NCBI RefSeq assembly: GCF_050624435.1 | Contig: NC_134541.1 | Span: 100,994,805-101,058,804 of the forward strand | Reading direction: 5' to 3' | Source of the DNA: Tenrec ecaudatus | Lineage: Eukaryota; Chordata; Mammalia; Afrosoricida; Tenrecidae | DNA: 64,000 nucleotides | Shown here: in pieces, positions 21,303 to 31,330 of the stretch | Numbering within the stretch: the stretch's first letter is position 1 | How the letters are laid out: each line of letters opens with the position of its first letter | Notes under the pieces: model-generated | The model's input: only the letters and a program-made list of their open reading frames with translations | Database searches by the model: none | Told to the model about the DNA's origin: nothing | Program-made: the position numbers and the translations under genes

Positions 21303-22895
21303 TTTTTAATGGACTTTGTTCCAGTTTCAGTAATTCCTCTCGGCTAAATTGCCCTTGATCAAGTCCCACCAGGCATCCAATACCCTCCTTGCCATCAATT
21401 TTAGATCACTTGCTCCCTTGCTATCAAAAGATATAGCATCTGGGGTCTTCAAGGCTTGAAGATAAACAAGTGGTCATCTAGCTGAGAAGCAACAAAGTCC
21501 ACATGGAAGAAACACACCAGCCTGTGGGATCATGAGGTGTCAATGGGATAAGGTATCAGGCATCTAAGACCTAGAACAAAATCATACCAATGTGAATTGA
21601 GGGGGGGCGTTTATAAGGAGTGGAGACCCAAAGTCCATCTGCAGACAATTGGACATCCCCTTACAGAAGGGTCACAAAGAAGAGATGACCCAGTCAGAGC
21701 ACAGTATAGCACCAACGAAACATACAACTTTCCTCTAGTTCTTCTCCCACTGTCATGACCCAAATTCTACCTTACAAAATCCGGCTAAATCAGAGTAAGT
21801 ACACGGGTACAGATCAGAGCTGGAAACACAGGGGATCCAGGACAGATAAACCCCTCAGGACTAATAATGAGAGTAGCGATACCAGGAGGGGAAGGGGAAG
21901 GTGGGGGAGAAAGGGAATATCAAGTACAATGATCCACATATAGCCCCCTCCTGTGGGGGGCGGTCAGATGCTTACAGACATCCTCCCTGAAGACAGGCAG
22001 CCACCAGGGAGTAGGCCACGCTCCTTGCTGTTAAGGAGAATGGACAGGCCTACAGTCATCTCATCTACTTGGTTCCTGTAGGTGGGGTTCACACCCTACT
22101 GAGAATGGCTCCTATGGAGGTCCAGCTGCCATCCTGACTCTAGGATCCGCCCATCTTGTCACATGTGTACCCCCAATCCCTCCTCTTCCTATTGCGGGTA
22201 TGATTGTCCCCCTTTCATTGCTGCATAACCTATAGTGTAACCCCTTCCTGTGATGTATGTCCTTACCTGTAATTAGTGGGCTTGCACACCTCCCAAAGGT
22301 ATATAGGCCCGGGTTAGCAATAGAGGCCTCGCCCCTCTCTCTCTCTCTCTCTCTCTTGGCTCCTCCCTTGACCTCTCCTCAGCTCCCTTTCCCCTTGTCC
22401 TCCTTCCCCTCCCCCTCTCTCCACGTGGACCACCAAGCGGGGCTGAGGCGAGCATTGCTACCACGAATTGTGTCTGACTGCATTATTTGACTCTCTCTTA
22501 TCTCTCATGCTCTTGATGGCTTTAATATAATCTATATATATATATATATCAACCGTACAATTGTGCTTACTGAACCCCTGATTAGTGGTGGGGGGCTGGC
22601 ACCCCCAATTCAAATCACACCCTCCCAGCAGGATGGACAAAAAAGTAAGTGAAGGGAGATAGCGGTCAGTGTAAGACATGAAAAAAAATAATTTATAAGT
22701 TATCAAGGGACCATGAGGAAGGGAGGGTGGGGGAAGGTGGGTTGAGCTGATACCAAGGGCTCAAGTAGAAAGAAAATGTTTTGAGAATGATGACGGCACA
22801 AATGTACAAGTGTGCTTGACACAATGGATGGATGGATTATGATAAGAGCTATAAGAACCCCCAATAAAATGATGTATAAATAAATAAATTTTAAA
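21303..22895 (+). mobile_element. L1 3' end interrupted by an LTR
   Basis: Arms 21303-21951 and 22620-22895 form one plus-strand L1 3'UTR: 'gcatctggggtcttcaaggcttg', 'ccacatggaagaaacacaccagcc', 'gaaacacaggggatcc', then after the LTR 'aagggctcaagtagaaag', 'ttatgataagagctataag' and 'cccccaataaaatgatg' with an A-rich tail. It contains the sense form of the copies at 6102 and 10207. Confidence 0.85.
21952..22619 (+). mobile_element. Solo LTR, family A copy 2
   Basis: A 668-bp LTR, TGTGGGGGG.. to ..AAATCACA, flanked by an exact 6-bp duplication CCCTCC (21946-21951 and 22620-22625). TATA-like GGTATATAGGCCC lies near 22298-22312 and a CT-rich R/U5 stretch near 22335-22420. About 90 bp longer than copy 1, mainly in the CT-rich part and 3' end. 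No coding region of a virus is present. Confidence 0.93.
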
Positions 22896-22899
22896 AACT

Positions 22900-23060
22900 G
22901 GGAACAAGCTAAATTCACATCAACGGAAGAGTGGTTCCACAGCCGTGGCACACACACACCATGGAGACGACACAGTGTTCGCGTACCAGGGATCTGTGAC
23001 ACCTGGGGACACGATGCCGATTGAAATAGGTCAATAACAAGAAGGAACTATTGTCTGGGA
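22900..23060 (+). mobile_element. Old L1-like fragment
   Basis: 'gggaacaagctaaattcacatcaacggaagag' resembles the L1 'caaatgtccatcaac' region. Weak and short. Confidence 0.4.
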
Positions 23061-23139
23061 CGCTGTTATCAATAGTCAAGAAAAGGTGTCCCCACAAAAT
23101 GAAACATTCTTCCATGGTTTCAAGGGAGGGTAACTTAAC

Positions 23140-23285
23140 TCACTTCCATTGTTTCAATGCTGACCTGTGGGTTTCCAAGACTGTAACTATTTAGGGAAGC
23201 AGAAAACCCAGTCTTTCTCCCAAGTTACTGCTGGTAGTTTCAAACTGCCAACCATGAGGACCGCAACCCAATGAGAAACACCGCC
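23140..23285 (-). mobile_element. AfroSINE
   Basis: Minus strand: 'gtgggtttccaagactgtaactatttagggaagcagaaa', 'actgctggtagtttcaaactgcc', 'accgcaacccaatga'. Confidence 0.85.
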
Positions 23286-23443
23286 AGTGTTCCTTTGTTG
23301 CAGCCATCGTGTCTGTCCAAGGCTGCCTTCTATTTTGATGTAGTTCTGATTGTATTGGAGGGACCTACGCCACAGCCGTCCCTTCTGACATCCCGCCTGC
23401 CAGCAGTGCCTGAGGGGCCCCAGATGAGCTGTTCAGCACAAAT

Positions 23444-23444
<1 letters not shown>

Positions 23445-23490
<46 letters not shown>
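23445..23490. repeat. (GT)23 microsatellite
   Basis: An uninterrupted GT run of about 46 bp; likely length-polymorphic. Confidence 0.98.
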
Positions 23491-23492
<2 letters not shown>

Positions 23493-23499
23493 TCTGAGA

Positions 23500-23968
23500 C
23501 CGTTAGACAATGGGCAAGAGCAAAATGAGAGTGAGCAAGAAAGAAACCGCCTCATTCCCATTACCGAAGACCACTATTTATAGCCTGCTCCCTTCTGGAC
23601 AAAGCCGAGGCCTTTTTCCGGGGGCGGGAAGGGGGAGATGCATTTTCACAGGAAAGGATTAGATTCTACATTCTTTCACACAACCTGTTTGTCTCCCCTG
23701 GTGGCTGACAAGCTCTGAAGTTTCCAAAGAGGCTCGAGGAGAAGGGTCCAGCTCCCGGTCTGCCCAGCTTTGGGGACAGATGTGTGCCTGCACCCCAGGC
23801 CCTCTCCCAGCTTAGACCAGAGCTGCAAAGCCTTTGAAAGTGGACATTTCAGTGGAGTTTTAGAAAGTAGGTTTGTCACAGTGTTCAGTCATCTTCCAGA
23901 ATATTTGCACCTTCCCCCAGAGAAATCGCAGGCCCATTAGCAGTCACTCCTCCGTCTTCTTCTCCCTC
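23500..23968. other. No recognised feature
   Basis: Non-repetitive-looking sequence between the GT run and LTR copy 3. Confidence 0.5.
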
Positions 23969-23974
23969 CAGGAC

Positions 23975-24723
23975 TGTGGTTGGAGGGGGTGCCAGTCCAC
24001 CCCCACCCCCGACTAATCACGGGTTCAGTAAGCACGAGTGTATGCTTGAGATGTAGAAAGATTACATTAAAGTCACCGAGAACATGAGAGATAGAAGAGA
24101 GATTGGAATAATGGAATCAGATGCATTTCATGGTAGCATGCTCATCTCCTGGATGGCCATGATCTCACCAGTCAGGTCCGCGTACAGCGTGGGCCGATGC
24201 TAGCTGGGGCAGGGACCAGGCAGGATGCTCGAGTACCCGGCAGGAGGCTCAAGGACCCCGTTTATTGCTAACCAAGGGTTATATCTACTTAGGGGCCCAT
24301 GATTACAGGTAACCACACGTCACAGGAAGGGGCTGTACAATGGGCATAGGCGTAACAGGAAGGGGATGAGCTAGGGCTGCACACATGATAGGAAGGGGAG
24401 GGACTAGAGGTGTACATGTGACAAGATGGGCGGACCCTAGATTCATGATGGCGGCCTAACCTTGGTCACCCTTGGGTGGGCTTGACCTCTCTGGGGTCTC
24501 CTACAAGGAAACAGACAACTACTACCCTTTTCAGAAGGGAGTGGGTCCTACTTGTTGTGGGATAACCAGTGGTGACTGCTTGCTCTAGATGGCTGACAGT
24601 TCTTATGGAGAATGACCCCTGACCTACTTCTGATGACCTCCAAGTGTGTAGTCATTCGCAAGCAGCTAAGTTTGGCATGTATTTGGGGGAGACAACTTGG
24701 GAGAAATCCTTCTATTTCCTACA
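23975..24723 (-). mobile_element. Solo LTR, family A copy 3
   Basis: A 749-bp LTR on the minus strand with an exact 6-bp target duplication: CAGGAC at 23969-23974 and 24724-24729. Minus-strand ends are TGTAGG.. and ..ACCACA. Shared with copies 1 and 2: 'cgcccatcttgtcacatgta', 'ccccttcctgtgacgt', 'gagcatgctaccat' and 'cgtgcttactgaaccc' (minus-strand sense). Minus-strand sense also shows AATAAA just downstream of a TATA-like GATATAA. It has about 200 bp of 5' sequence not in the other two, so the family has variants. Confidence 0.93.
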
Positions 24724-24739
24724 CAGGACTCCCTGTCTT

Positions 24740-25020
24740 TCTGTCTCCGTGGGCTTAGATGACCTTTTATGCCTGTCTGGTTTCAGAGTACATCATCCAT
24801 AATCCGTCAGGACTGCCTTTTATGGCTGTACCACATGTTAGCCATGCCTGGGGGACATTTCGGTTCTTTCCACTCTTGACTATTGTGACGTTCATGTGTG
24901 ATTTCTGTGTGTGTCTTCGCAGGTGTATTTGTGGGAGCAGAGCTGTTGGGTCATAGGTCACTGTTGGAGAAGCTGCTTGACTCTTTCCACAGCAGCTGCC
25001 CCCTTAGACGGTGCAACCCA
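24740..25020 (-). mobile_element. Old L1M-type fragment
   Basis: 'ccttttatggctgtaccacatgttagccatgcc', 'gtgtatttgtgggagcagagctgttgggtcataggtc' and 'ccacagcagctgcccc' resemble old L1 3'UTR sequence on the minus strand. Confidence 0.6.
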
Positions 25021-25567
25021 CAATGAACATGAAAGACAGAGTGGCCGCTTCACAGCTCTCCCCATAAATACTTGCAGTGTACCCCGCCGAGTGTTCCGGT
25101 CTGATGAGGAAACAAAGCCAGGCCCTGTTGCGCTCGCAGGTGGGCGGGGGTGGGGTGCGGGTGGGGCGGGGACCGTGAATGAAGACGAGGCGACATGCAG
25201 GAAAAGACCGAAGAAAGGCCAGCTTGACCTTTCCCTCTGCAGGAGCTGCAAAAGAACAAGAGGTGAGAAAATAAACGAGGAAGATTCCAAGACTGTGCTG
25301 AGGGTCTGCCCTGGGGGGTTTCCGTCTCACCAGCCCTGGCCCAGGGTAAGGACCAGGACACTTGGCCTCTTGCCTCGCCCCTGCCCCTGCCCCTGCCCCC
25401 TGAGCCAAGAATGGCTGAGGTGGGGCGTAGCCTGGCTTCCTCTACAGTGATAAGCCAACAGAGTCGCCCTCACAAATGACAGCTACCTGGCAACTCTCGG
25501 TGATGGGATGATTTTGATATTTCCCTCCTGCAGTGCAGGTGGCATTTTCCTCCGCCAGTCGGAGGCC
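25021..25567. other. No recognised feature
   Basis: GC-richer stretch with a CCTGCC-type repeat near 25375-25400. Overlapping open frames on both strands are uninformative. Confidence 0.5.
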
Positions 25568-25720
25568 TGGTGGGGGAGCGGCTAAGTGTTGAGCCGATGC
25601 GGTAAGGTTAGCAGTTCAAAACCAGGAGAAAGGTGAGACTTCCTACTCCTGTAAAGAGTTGCAGTCTCGGAACCCCACAGGGGCAGCTCTACCCTGTCCT
25701 AACGGGTCACTAAGGAGCTC
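25568..25720 (+). mobile_element. AfroSINE
   Basis: 'gcctggtgggggagcggctaag', 'ggttagcagttcaaaacc', 'ttgcagtctcggaaccccacagggg', 'ctaccctgtcctaacgggtc'. It is followed immediately by a second copy. Confidence 0.88.
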
Positions 25721-25721
25721 T

Positions 25722-25880
25722 GGTGATGTCGTGAGCGAAGCATCTGGCTGCTAACTGCAAGGTCGATGGTTCGAATCCACTGGTGCTCCTACCATGATTT
25801 TCCTGTCTTGGAGACCTTAAGGGGCAGTTCTTCTCTGTCTTACAGAGCTACTATGAGTCAGCAGGGGATTTGGGTTTGGT
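25722..25880 (+). mobile_element. AfroSINE with intact B box
   Basis: Head 'aaggagctctggtgatg'. A perfect RNA polymerase III B box GGTTCGAATCC sits at 25768-25778, showing the tRNA origin best of all copies here. The 3' end is near 'gctactatgagtcagcagggg'. Confidence 0.92.
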
Positions 25881-26359
25881 CTATCCCTGCTTGCAGATGG
25901 ATTGACAGGGTAGAAAGTGGAGAGAAGTTTAAGCTAAGGCAGAGGGGACAGACAACACACCAGTTTGCTGCCTGACTTGGGCAAGTCACTTTCCCCGTGT
26001 GCGTCTCAGCAGTGTTTACTGCCTTACACAACCAGGGGGCTCTCTGGGAGTCCAGTGGGGCTTGAAGGTTTCCTGCCCAAGGGGTGCTTTTCTGAGTGGC
26101 CACATTGGCAGGCCTCTGATGTACCTTAATGTCCTGTAATGACTTCCCAGAGGCCCAGAGGGAACAGGACTGCTGTCATTACCCTGGCAGGCAGATGGAC
26201 TCTTATCAGACCCACAGGGGCAGAGCACTGAGTGGATGGTGAAACAAGAGTCACTGGTTTCCAGAACTTTCTGTAATGGAACCAGAGCATCTGTCTAGGG
26301 AAGAGGGAGGGGGAGGGACACAAAGTAGCAGGGCAGCCGATAAGTTTGCTGAACACTCA
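25881..26359. other. No recognised feature
   Basis: Nothing recognised on either strand. Confidence 0.5.
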
Positions 26360-26520
26360 TTTTGGGTGCCCTGGAGTCAAAGTCAACTCACAGGGACCCC
26401 ATGTGAACCAGGGTAGAACTGCCCAGAGAATGTTCTCGGCGAGAATCTTTATGGATGGCCTGACTTTTTCTCCTGTGGGCGATCTTGACTGGTACGCAGC
26501 CTACCACTAAGATTCCTGTT
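26360..26520 (-). mobile_element. Diverged SINE
   Basis: 'ggagtcaaagtcaactcacaggg', 'gggtagaactgcccagagaatg', 'ttctcctgtgggcgatc'; an old minus-strand AfroSINE-like copy beside the RTE 3' end. Confidence 0.65.
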
Positions 26521-26942
26521 TACCCTTTGTTTTGTTAGGTGCTTCTAGCGACCCTTGGCATGTACGACCAAACGAAACACTGCCAGGTCCTGCACCATCT
26601 TCCCCCTCATCGCTATGTTTGAGGCCACTGTGCCAGTCCATCTTACTGAGGATTTTCTTTTTCCTTCTGACCAAGCACGATGTCCTTCTCCAGGGCTTGG
26701 CCCCACCTAATGACATGTCCGAAGTGTGTGAGATGAAGTCTTACCATCTTGATTCTAAGGGGACATTCTGGCTTTTCTTTCAAGGCAGATGCGTTTGCCT
26801 TCCTGGCAGTCCATAAGATATTCCATACGTTTTGTCAACCCCGTACTTCTACATCATCGAGTCTTCTCAAGTCTTTCTTCGTCATCATCCAGTGTTCACA
26901 TACATGCCATGGAAAATACCACAACTTGGGTCAGGCACGTCG

Positions 26943-27413
26943 CGTTAGGCAGGGTTGACTGGGGAAACAAATCCAGAGACATATGTGTGTAAGAGAGAGC
27001 TTTATATATTGTATATTAAGGAAACATCTCAGACCAGTCCAGATCAAGTCCACAAGTCCTATATTAGCCCATATGTCTGATACTTGTCTATAAATTCATC
27101 TTCAGCCTCACACAACACATGCAATGATGCTGAATGCAGGACGATCACAGGCCAGTGGGTGGAAAGTCTTGTGGATCCAGTGGTGACGGAAGTATCTCCA
27201 GGGCTCTGGCTACCATCAGTGTGGCTCCATGTGGCTTGCCAACAGGAAGGTGAAGCAAAGACAGAGTGCATCCTGCCTCCAGGGAGGAAGAGAGGAAGTT
27301 TCCAGAATCCTCATGAGAAGGCCATGTCCACAAGGATGCATCAGGCTGTGGCTTGATTGACAGGCTACCCTTTCATTCTTTTATCACGTTGACATGACAT
27401 TGTGTAACTACCA
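26943..27413. repeat. Unclassified interspersed repeat, copy B
   Basis: The fuller copy of the repeat at 10975. It begins 'gttaggcagggttgactgg', contains 'aaacaaatccagagacat', 'gcccatatgtctgatac', 'acacaacacatgcaatg', 'gtggatccagtggtgacgg' and 'gaggaagtttccagaatcc', and ends 'acattgtgtaactaccac'. It lies inside an RTE, so it was probably mobile. Confidence 0.72.
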
Positions 27414-27547
27414 CATGCATCTTACTCCTCAAAGGACAAAACAAAACAACAAAACTCAACTCACTGCCATCGAGTCAATTCCGGCTTATAGCAACCCTAT
27501 AATGGCAAGTTTGCTTCTTAAAAATCCTTGAAAGAATATACCAGAAA

Positions 27548-27730
27548 GGAGCCCTGGTGGCATGGTGGTTTAGTGCATTGGGCTGCTAACTACAAGGTCA
27601 GCAGTTCAAATCCACCTCCGAAGAAGGATGAGGCTTTTTACTCCCATCAGAATTCACAGCCTTGGAAACCCAAGGGGGATTTCACTCTGCCCTATAGGGT
27701 CGTTATGAGTTGGCAGTGGGGTTTTGCAGC
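27548..27730 (+). mobile_element. AfroSINE, full-length type
   Basis: 'aaaggagccctggtggcatgg', 'gggctgctaactacaaggtcagcag', 'gccctatagggtcgttatgag'. One of the least diverged heads. Confidence 0.92.
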
Positions 27731-27915
27731 CGATGTGCCCAAGGCAATACATCATTTGATTTCCTGACTGCTGCTCCCATGGGTCTAGACAATGGACCCA
27801 GGCAGAATGAAATCCTTGGCACCTCCCATAGCTTCCCCCTCTGGCCTGGTGCTGCGCACTGGTCCAGTGTGTGAGGACTGGGGTTTTCCTGACATGGAGG
27901 TGTGCCCACACTGAA

Positions 27916-28104
27916 AGGAGCCCTGTGGCATGCGCAGTGGCTAGGAGTTCGGCAGCTGACTGCAGGCAGAGGTGTGGAACACTGCCAGCTAGCTACTCTG
28001 AGCGCCAGAGAGGAGGGTTTGTACTCCCACAGAGTCATCTCAGAAACTCCAGGGGGTACTTAGGGGCCTTGCCCTACAGGTCAGTGTGAGTCTGCCCGGT
28101 CTGG
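27916..28104 (+). mobile_element. AfroSINE
   Basis: 'aaaggagccctgtggcatgcg', 'cagctgactgcaggcagaggtgtgg', 'tgccctacaggtcagtgtgag'; more diverged in the middle. Confidence 0.85.
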
Positions 28105-29039
28105 ATGGCAGGGCGTGGATCCATCATGAAGTGCTAGGTCCTCCTCACATTCCGCAAGCCAGGGTGCATCTATCATCTGCATCTGGCAGGATGCTCATGG
28201 GCCTTCCTCCAGTCTTGATGTCACCTTCTTCTTCACACAGCCCAGCTTTTCTGATTAAATATTCAGCACACGGAACGGCTAACTTTGGGGAAAGGATACA
28301 ACCCTGACACATCCCTCCTTGTTCTGGTCACAGGTCTGCCTTCAGCCGTGTACAGGTGACTCATGAGCACAAAGAAGTGCTCCGGAATTCCCATATTCCC
28401 AGTGTTAGCCATAGTTCATGACCGCGCGCACAGTTGAATACCTTTGCCCAGTCAATACAATGAAGGCCACATCTTCCTCGCGTTTTGGGTCTTTTCCAGG
28501 CAAGACCCCCCCAGCGCGTCATCAGTGGCATCCACATCCCGCGGGGCTCCGCCAGGAGCTCACGGCACAGTGTGGTGTGGACCCTGTTCTTGGGAAGATT
28601 CCAGGGCCGTGCAGTCAGCAGTCCACAGCGCCACCGGGGCGCCTTTCCCAGAATTCAAGACAATCACGAGATGATGACCATCGTGCCCATTTCACAGACG
28701 GAAAACCGAGGCCCGAGAGGGTCTCGCGATGTCCGGAGGCAGCTGAGAATGGCCCACCTCCCCAGAGCAGAGCACTGGCGTAGGGCTCGGTCCGGGACTC
28801 GAGGTTGGTGGGCAAGGCAAGGGGATGCTGGGGAAGGGGGCTCCCCGGGGTGGGACCCATCAGGAGGGAGAGGCTAGGGCGGAGCCTGGGTGTGCAGGGC
28901 CCCCTCTGAAAGGAACGGGGCGAGTGGGGGGCTCCAGGTCTGCGCTGGGGCCTGGACTGTGACTTGGGGCGTTTCCAGTGGCGCGCGCCCAGGGCTAGAA
29001 GGGAGCCCGAACCCGCGGCGCCTGGAGCCCGCGGGAGCC

Positions 29040-29152
29040 GGAAACCCGTGCTGCGCCCCGCCCCGCCCCGCTGGCCGTGCCCCCGCCCCGGTCACCGCCT
29101 CCTGGGCGCCGCGCGGGCTGCGCAGACCTCCCGGCTGGACTCGCGGGCGGCG
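29040..29152 (+). other. LITAF: Probable LITAF exon 1 (non-coding), start approximate
   Basis: The end is set by a strong donor, GGCG/GTGAGT, with the intron starting at 29153. The transcription start cannot be read from sequence; the value given is a guess within the GC-box region. No start codon in frame with exon 2 is needed, since the LITAF coding region starts in exon 2. Alternative first exons elsewhere in the island are possible. Confidence 0.4.
29055..29070 (+). promoter_or_regulatory. Tandem GC boxes (Sp1-type)
   Basis: GCCCCGCCCCGCCCCG, three overlapping CCCGCCC cores, with another CCCCGCCCCG at about 29081-29090, just upstream of the proposed exon 1 donor. Confidence 0.6.
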
Positions 29153-30418
29153 GTGAGTGCGGCCCCGCGGCCGGGCACCTGCCTGCGCTCGGAGGGGCCG
29201 GGACCCCGGGGTGGGGCGGCGGCGGGGCTCCCGGGGGCGGGGCGGGCGCGGGGTCGGGCAGGACCTTCGGCGGGCGGCCCGGGGAGGGCTCCCCGTCCGT
29301 CCGTCCGTCCGTCTGCCGGCACGGTCGGGCCGCGCGGCACGTTGGGCCAGGCTTGCGCCCCGGGAGGCCGCGCGTGGCGGTCCCTGCGCAGAGGGGACTC
29401 TTTAGGAGGTTCGCCGTTCGCGCTCGCGGCTGCGGATGTCACCACGGAGACTCCCGGGCCGCGCTCGGCGATCAAACGCACTGTCCTGGCTTCCGGACGC
29501 TGCCCGGCCTCCTCCCCGCGCCCGGGGTCCCGCGGAGCGGCCGGCCGCCCCGATGGCGGCGTCTGCGCACGTCCCAGGAGGGCTGGAGGAGGGGGCGCCA
29601 CGGGTGAAAGTCGGGGCTTAGCGCTTCGTGGCCTAGGCCCCGTCCCCTCGGGGTGCTTCGAGAGCGCAGGGGTGGGTGAAGGCGGGACTGACGGGACCCG
29701 CAGAGGTACCGGCGTGGGGAGGCGGACAAAGCCTTCGGGGTCCCCGCCGGTTCCAGCGGCGTGCGCTCTGGTCGTGACCGCAGCCTGTGTTGGGTGCCCA
29801 GTCCGGTAGGGGACTTGCTGGGGGCGTTCCCGGGCCCAGACCAGCCGGGGACCCTTCCAGGTGGCTTGGTCGTTTGCACGCTTCCTGATCGTGGGTCTGA
29901 TGTCATTAGCCATTAGACTGAACTTTGGCTGTTGGGAAGTCGAGTTTCTGGAAGCCGTGGGGCCGTCCCAGCCTGGCCCTCTTGGCCTCATGTTCCCGTC
30001 AGCCTTCCCAAAGGGATAAAGCCCTCCCCTTGGCCCGGGTGAGCTGGGGCTGGAGCCAGAGTTGCCGGGAAGCGGCGTCTGGCGTCCGGGCTCGTTTCTC
30101 TGGGGCGTCTCAGAGTTCTCCTGCGCGGCTGCCTCACCTGCCCACCTCCCCCCACCTTTGCAGAATGGTTATTGTAAAGTGGGACTAGCTGCGTGCAGAG
30201 CCAAACTGGTTTCTGGGAAATTGCCACAAGACTTCGCCGTATCATGGGTCGCATCAGGAGCCACAGGGCGTGTGGCTTGCGCTTGCCCTACCTGGTGTTG
30301 AAAAACCCCAGATGCTGCATTGGGCTTTCCTGTCCGCGAGCCTTTTCTCTGAGAAACATCGCGACGCTTCCGTTCCTTTACCCCTTTTCCATCTTCCCTT
30401 TTCCCAAGTACGTTAAGG

Positions 30419-30614
30419 CATCGGTTCTCAACCTGTGGGTCGTGAGCCCTTTGGGGGGGGGCCAACGACCCTGTCACAGGGGTCACCTGATTCATAACAG
30501 TAACAGAATTACAGTGATGAAGTAGCAACGAAAATAATGTTATGCTTGGGGGGTCACCACCACATGAGGAACCTCATTAAAGGGTCGCGGCATGATGAAG
30601 GTTGTGAACCACTG
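30419..30614 (+). mobile_element. SPIN-type hAT element, copy 1
   Basis: A 196-bp non-autonomous hAT. The left end is CATCGGTTCTCAACCTGTGG, the right end ..GTTGTGAACCACTG, with inverted termini. The interior 'attcataacagtaac' and 'gatgaagtagcaacgaaaataatgtt' is the SPIN/URR1-like core. Flanking 8-mers CGTTAAGG and CTCTGAGG agree at 5 of 8 positions, consistent with a decayed 8-bp duplication. No transposase. Confidence 0.88.
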
Positions 30615-30819
30615 CTCTGAGGCATTGATAATAGATGCTTTTATTCGCATTCATGTTTCTGTGGATCAGGTCACTCAGTGATTATCTAAGACAGAGGATC
30701 TGTTTCTTAATTCTCTAAAATACTAGATTGACATAATTAACTGACTTAATGAATACATTTCCCTTTGTTCCTTCAGTTCCTTATATGGACCGCCTGTAGG
30801 GATCTTTTTTTTTTATCAG

Positions 30820-31330
30820 AGATAAGGATGCGGAAGAAATGACTCCGGGCCCCAAAGGGCATAGGGTATGGGTGGAAAGTGAGAATGCATGAATCAGACA
30901 GATTGGCGGCTCACTGGTGCGATTTTCATTCTGCAAAGGGCAGGAGTAGAAAGGAGGAAGCTGTGAGCTTAATCCTGCTCATGCAGAACCTGAGCACAAC
31001 CCAAGAGGCAGTATTCAACAAGAAAAAAGGGTACGTGAGGTTTAAAATCAGGACGTGTGTGCGTTGGGTTGTATCCTTTCACTCTACGTGTTCAGTCTGT
31101 GTTTTGGGTAAATAGATCCGCGAAGCCGTGCGCTCCGAAGAAGAGTGCAGTATGGGGAGTGGAGGAAGAAGGCTCCTTAGCAACCTTCTAAGGCAGAGAA
31201 TACAGCCTGGCTTGCCGAAAGCCAATTGGACTTGGAACCGTTTCCTGATCCGGGCTAGATTACACCTCAATGTAAAGAAAACAAAAATCCTCACAACTGG
31301 AGCAGTCAGCCAAACCTGGGTCAACTGGGA
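30820..31330 (+). mobile_element. RTE LINE reverse-transcriptase fragment
   Basis: Plus strand: 'gtgtgcgttgggttgtatcctttcac', 'ggaggaagaaggctccttagcaacct' (the region before the YADD box) and 'cacctcaatgtaaagaaaac..atcctcacaactgg' are shared with the copy at 2140. Frames broken. Confidence 0.75.

Larger units (their letters stand above)
26522..28510 (-). mobile_element. Long RTE LINE with several later insertions
   Basis: Minus strand, 3' end at about 26522. RTE segments: 26522-26942 (C-terminal region, ending at the complement of 'gacccaagttgtggtattttcc'), 27733-27914 ('gactgctgctcccatggg', 'gaatgaaatccttgg') and 28105-28510 (reverse-transcriptase region, including the complement of 'cagggttgtatcctttcccc'). 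Between them lie the unclassified repeat, a SINE scrap at 27440-27512 and two plus-strand SINEs. No intact frame survives. Confidence 0.8.
28700..29830 (+). promoter_or_regulatory. LITAF: CpG-island promoter of LITAF
   Basis: The only strongly CpG-dense stretch in the window, most extreme at about 28980-29600, and almost free of repeats in contrast to everything around it. It has GC boxes, a good splice donor at 29153, and lies 32 kb upstream of the first coding exon on the same strand. LITAF is known to be transcribed from a CpG-island promoter with an untranslated first exon; linking this island to LITAF is inference from position. There is no obvious TATA box. A (CCGT)n run occurs at about 29290-29312. 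Long frames on both strands here reflect GC content. Confidence 0.75.

Noticed and set aside
7464..24723. Provirus formed by the LTR pairs
   Set aside because: Each LTR has its own separate target duplication and no viral internal sequence lies between them, so they are independent solo LTRs.
25768..25778. tRNA gene suggested by a perfect B box
   Set aside because: It belongs to an AfroSINE head; no cloverleaf or acceptor stem can be drawn around it.
1..28700. Search for SNN, the neighbour expected upstream of LITAF in human
   Set aside because: No short single-pass membrane protein frame resembling it was seen on either strand; it probably lies beyond the left edge.
28964..29991. Long open frames on both strands (281 and 299 codons) across the CpG island
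   Set aside because: High GC removes stop codons. The two frames overlap antisense to each other, cross the predicted donor at 29153, and show only Arg/Pro/Gly/Ala-rich composition.
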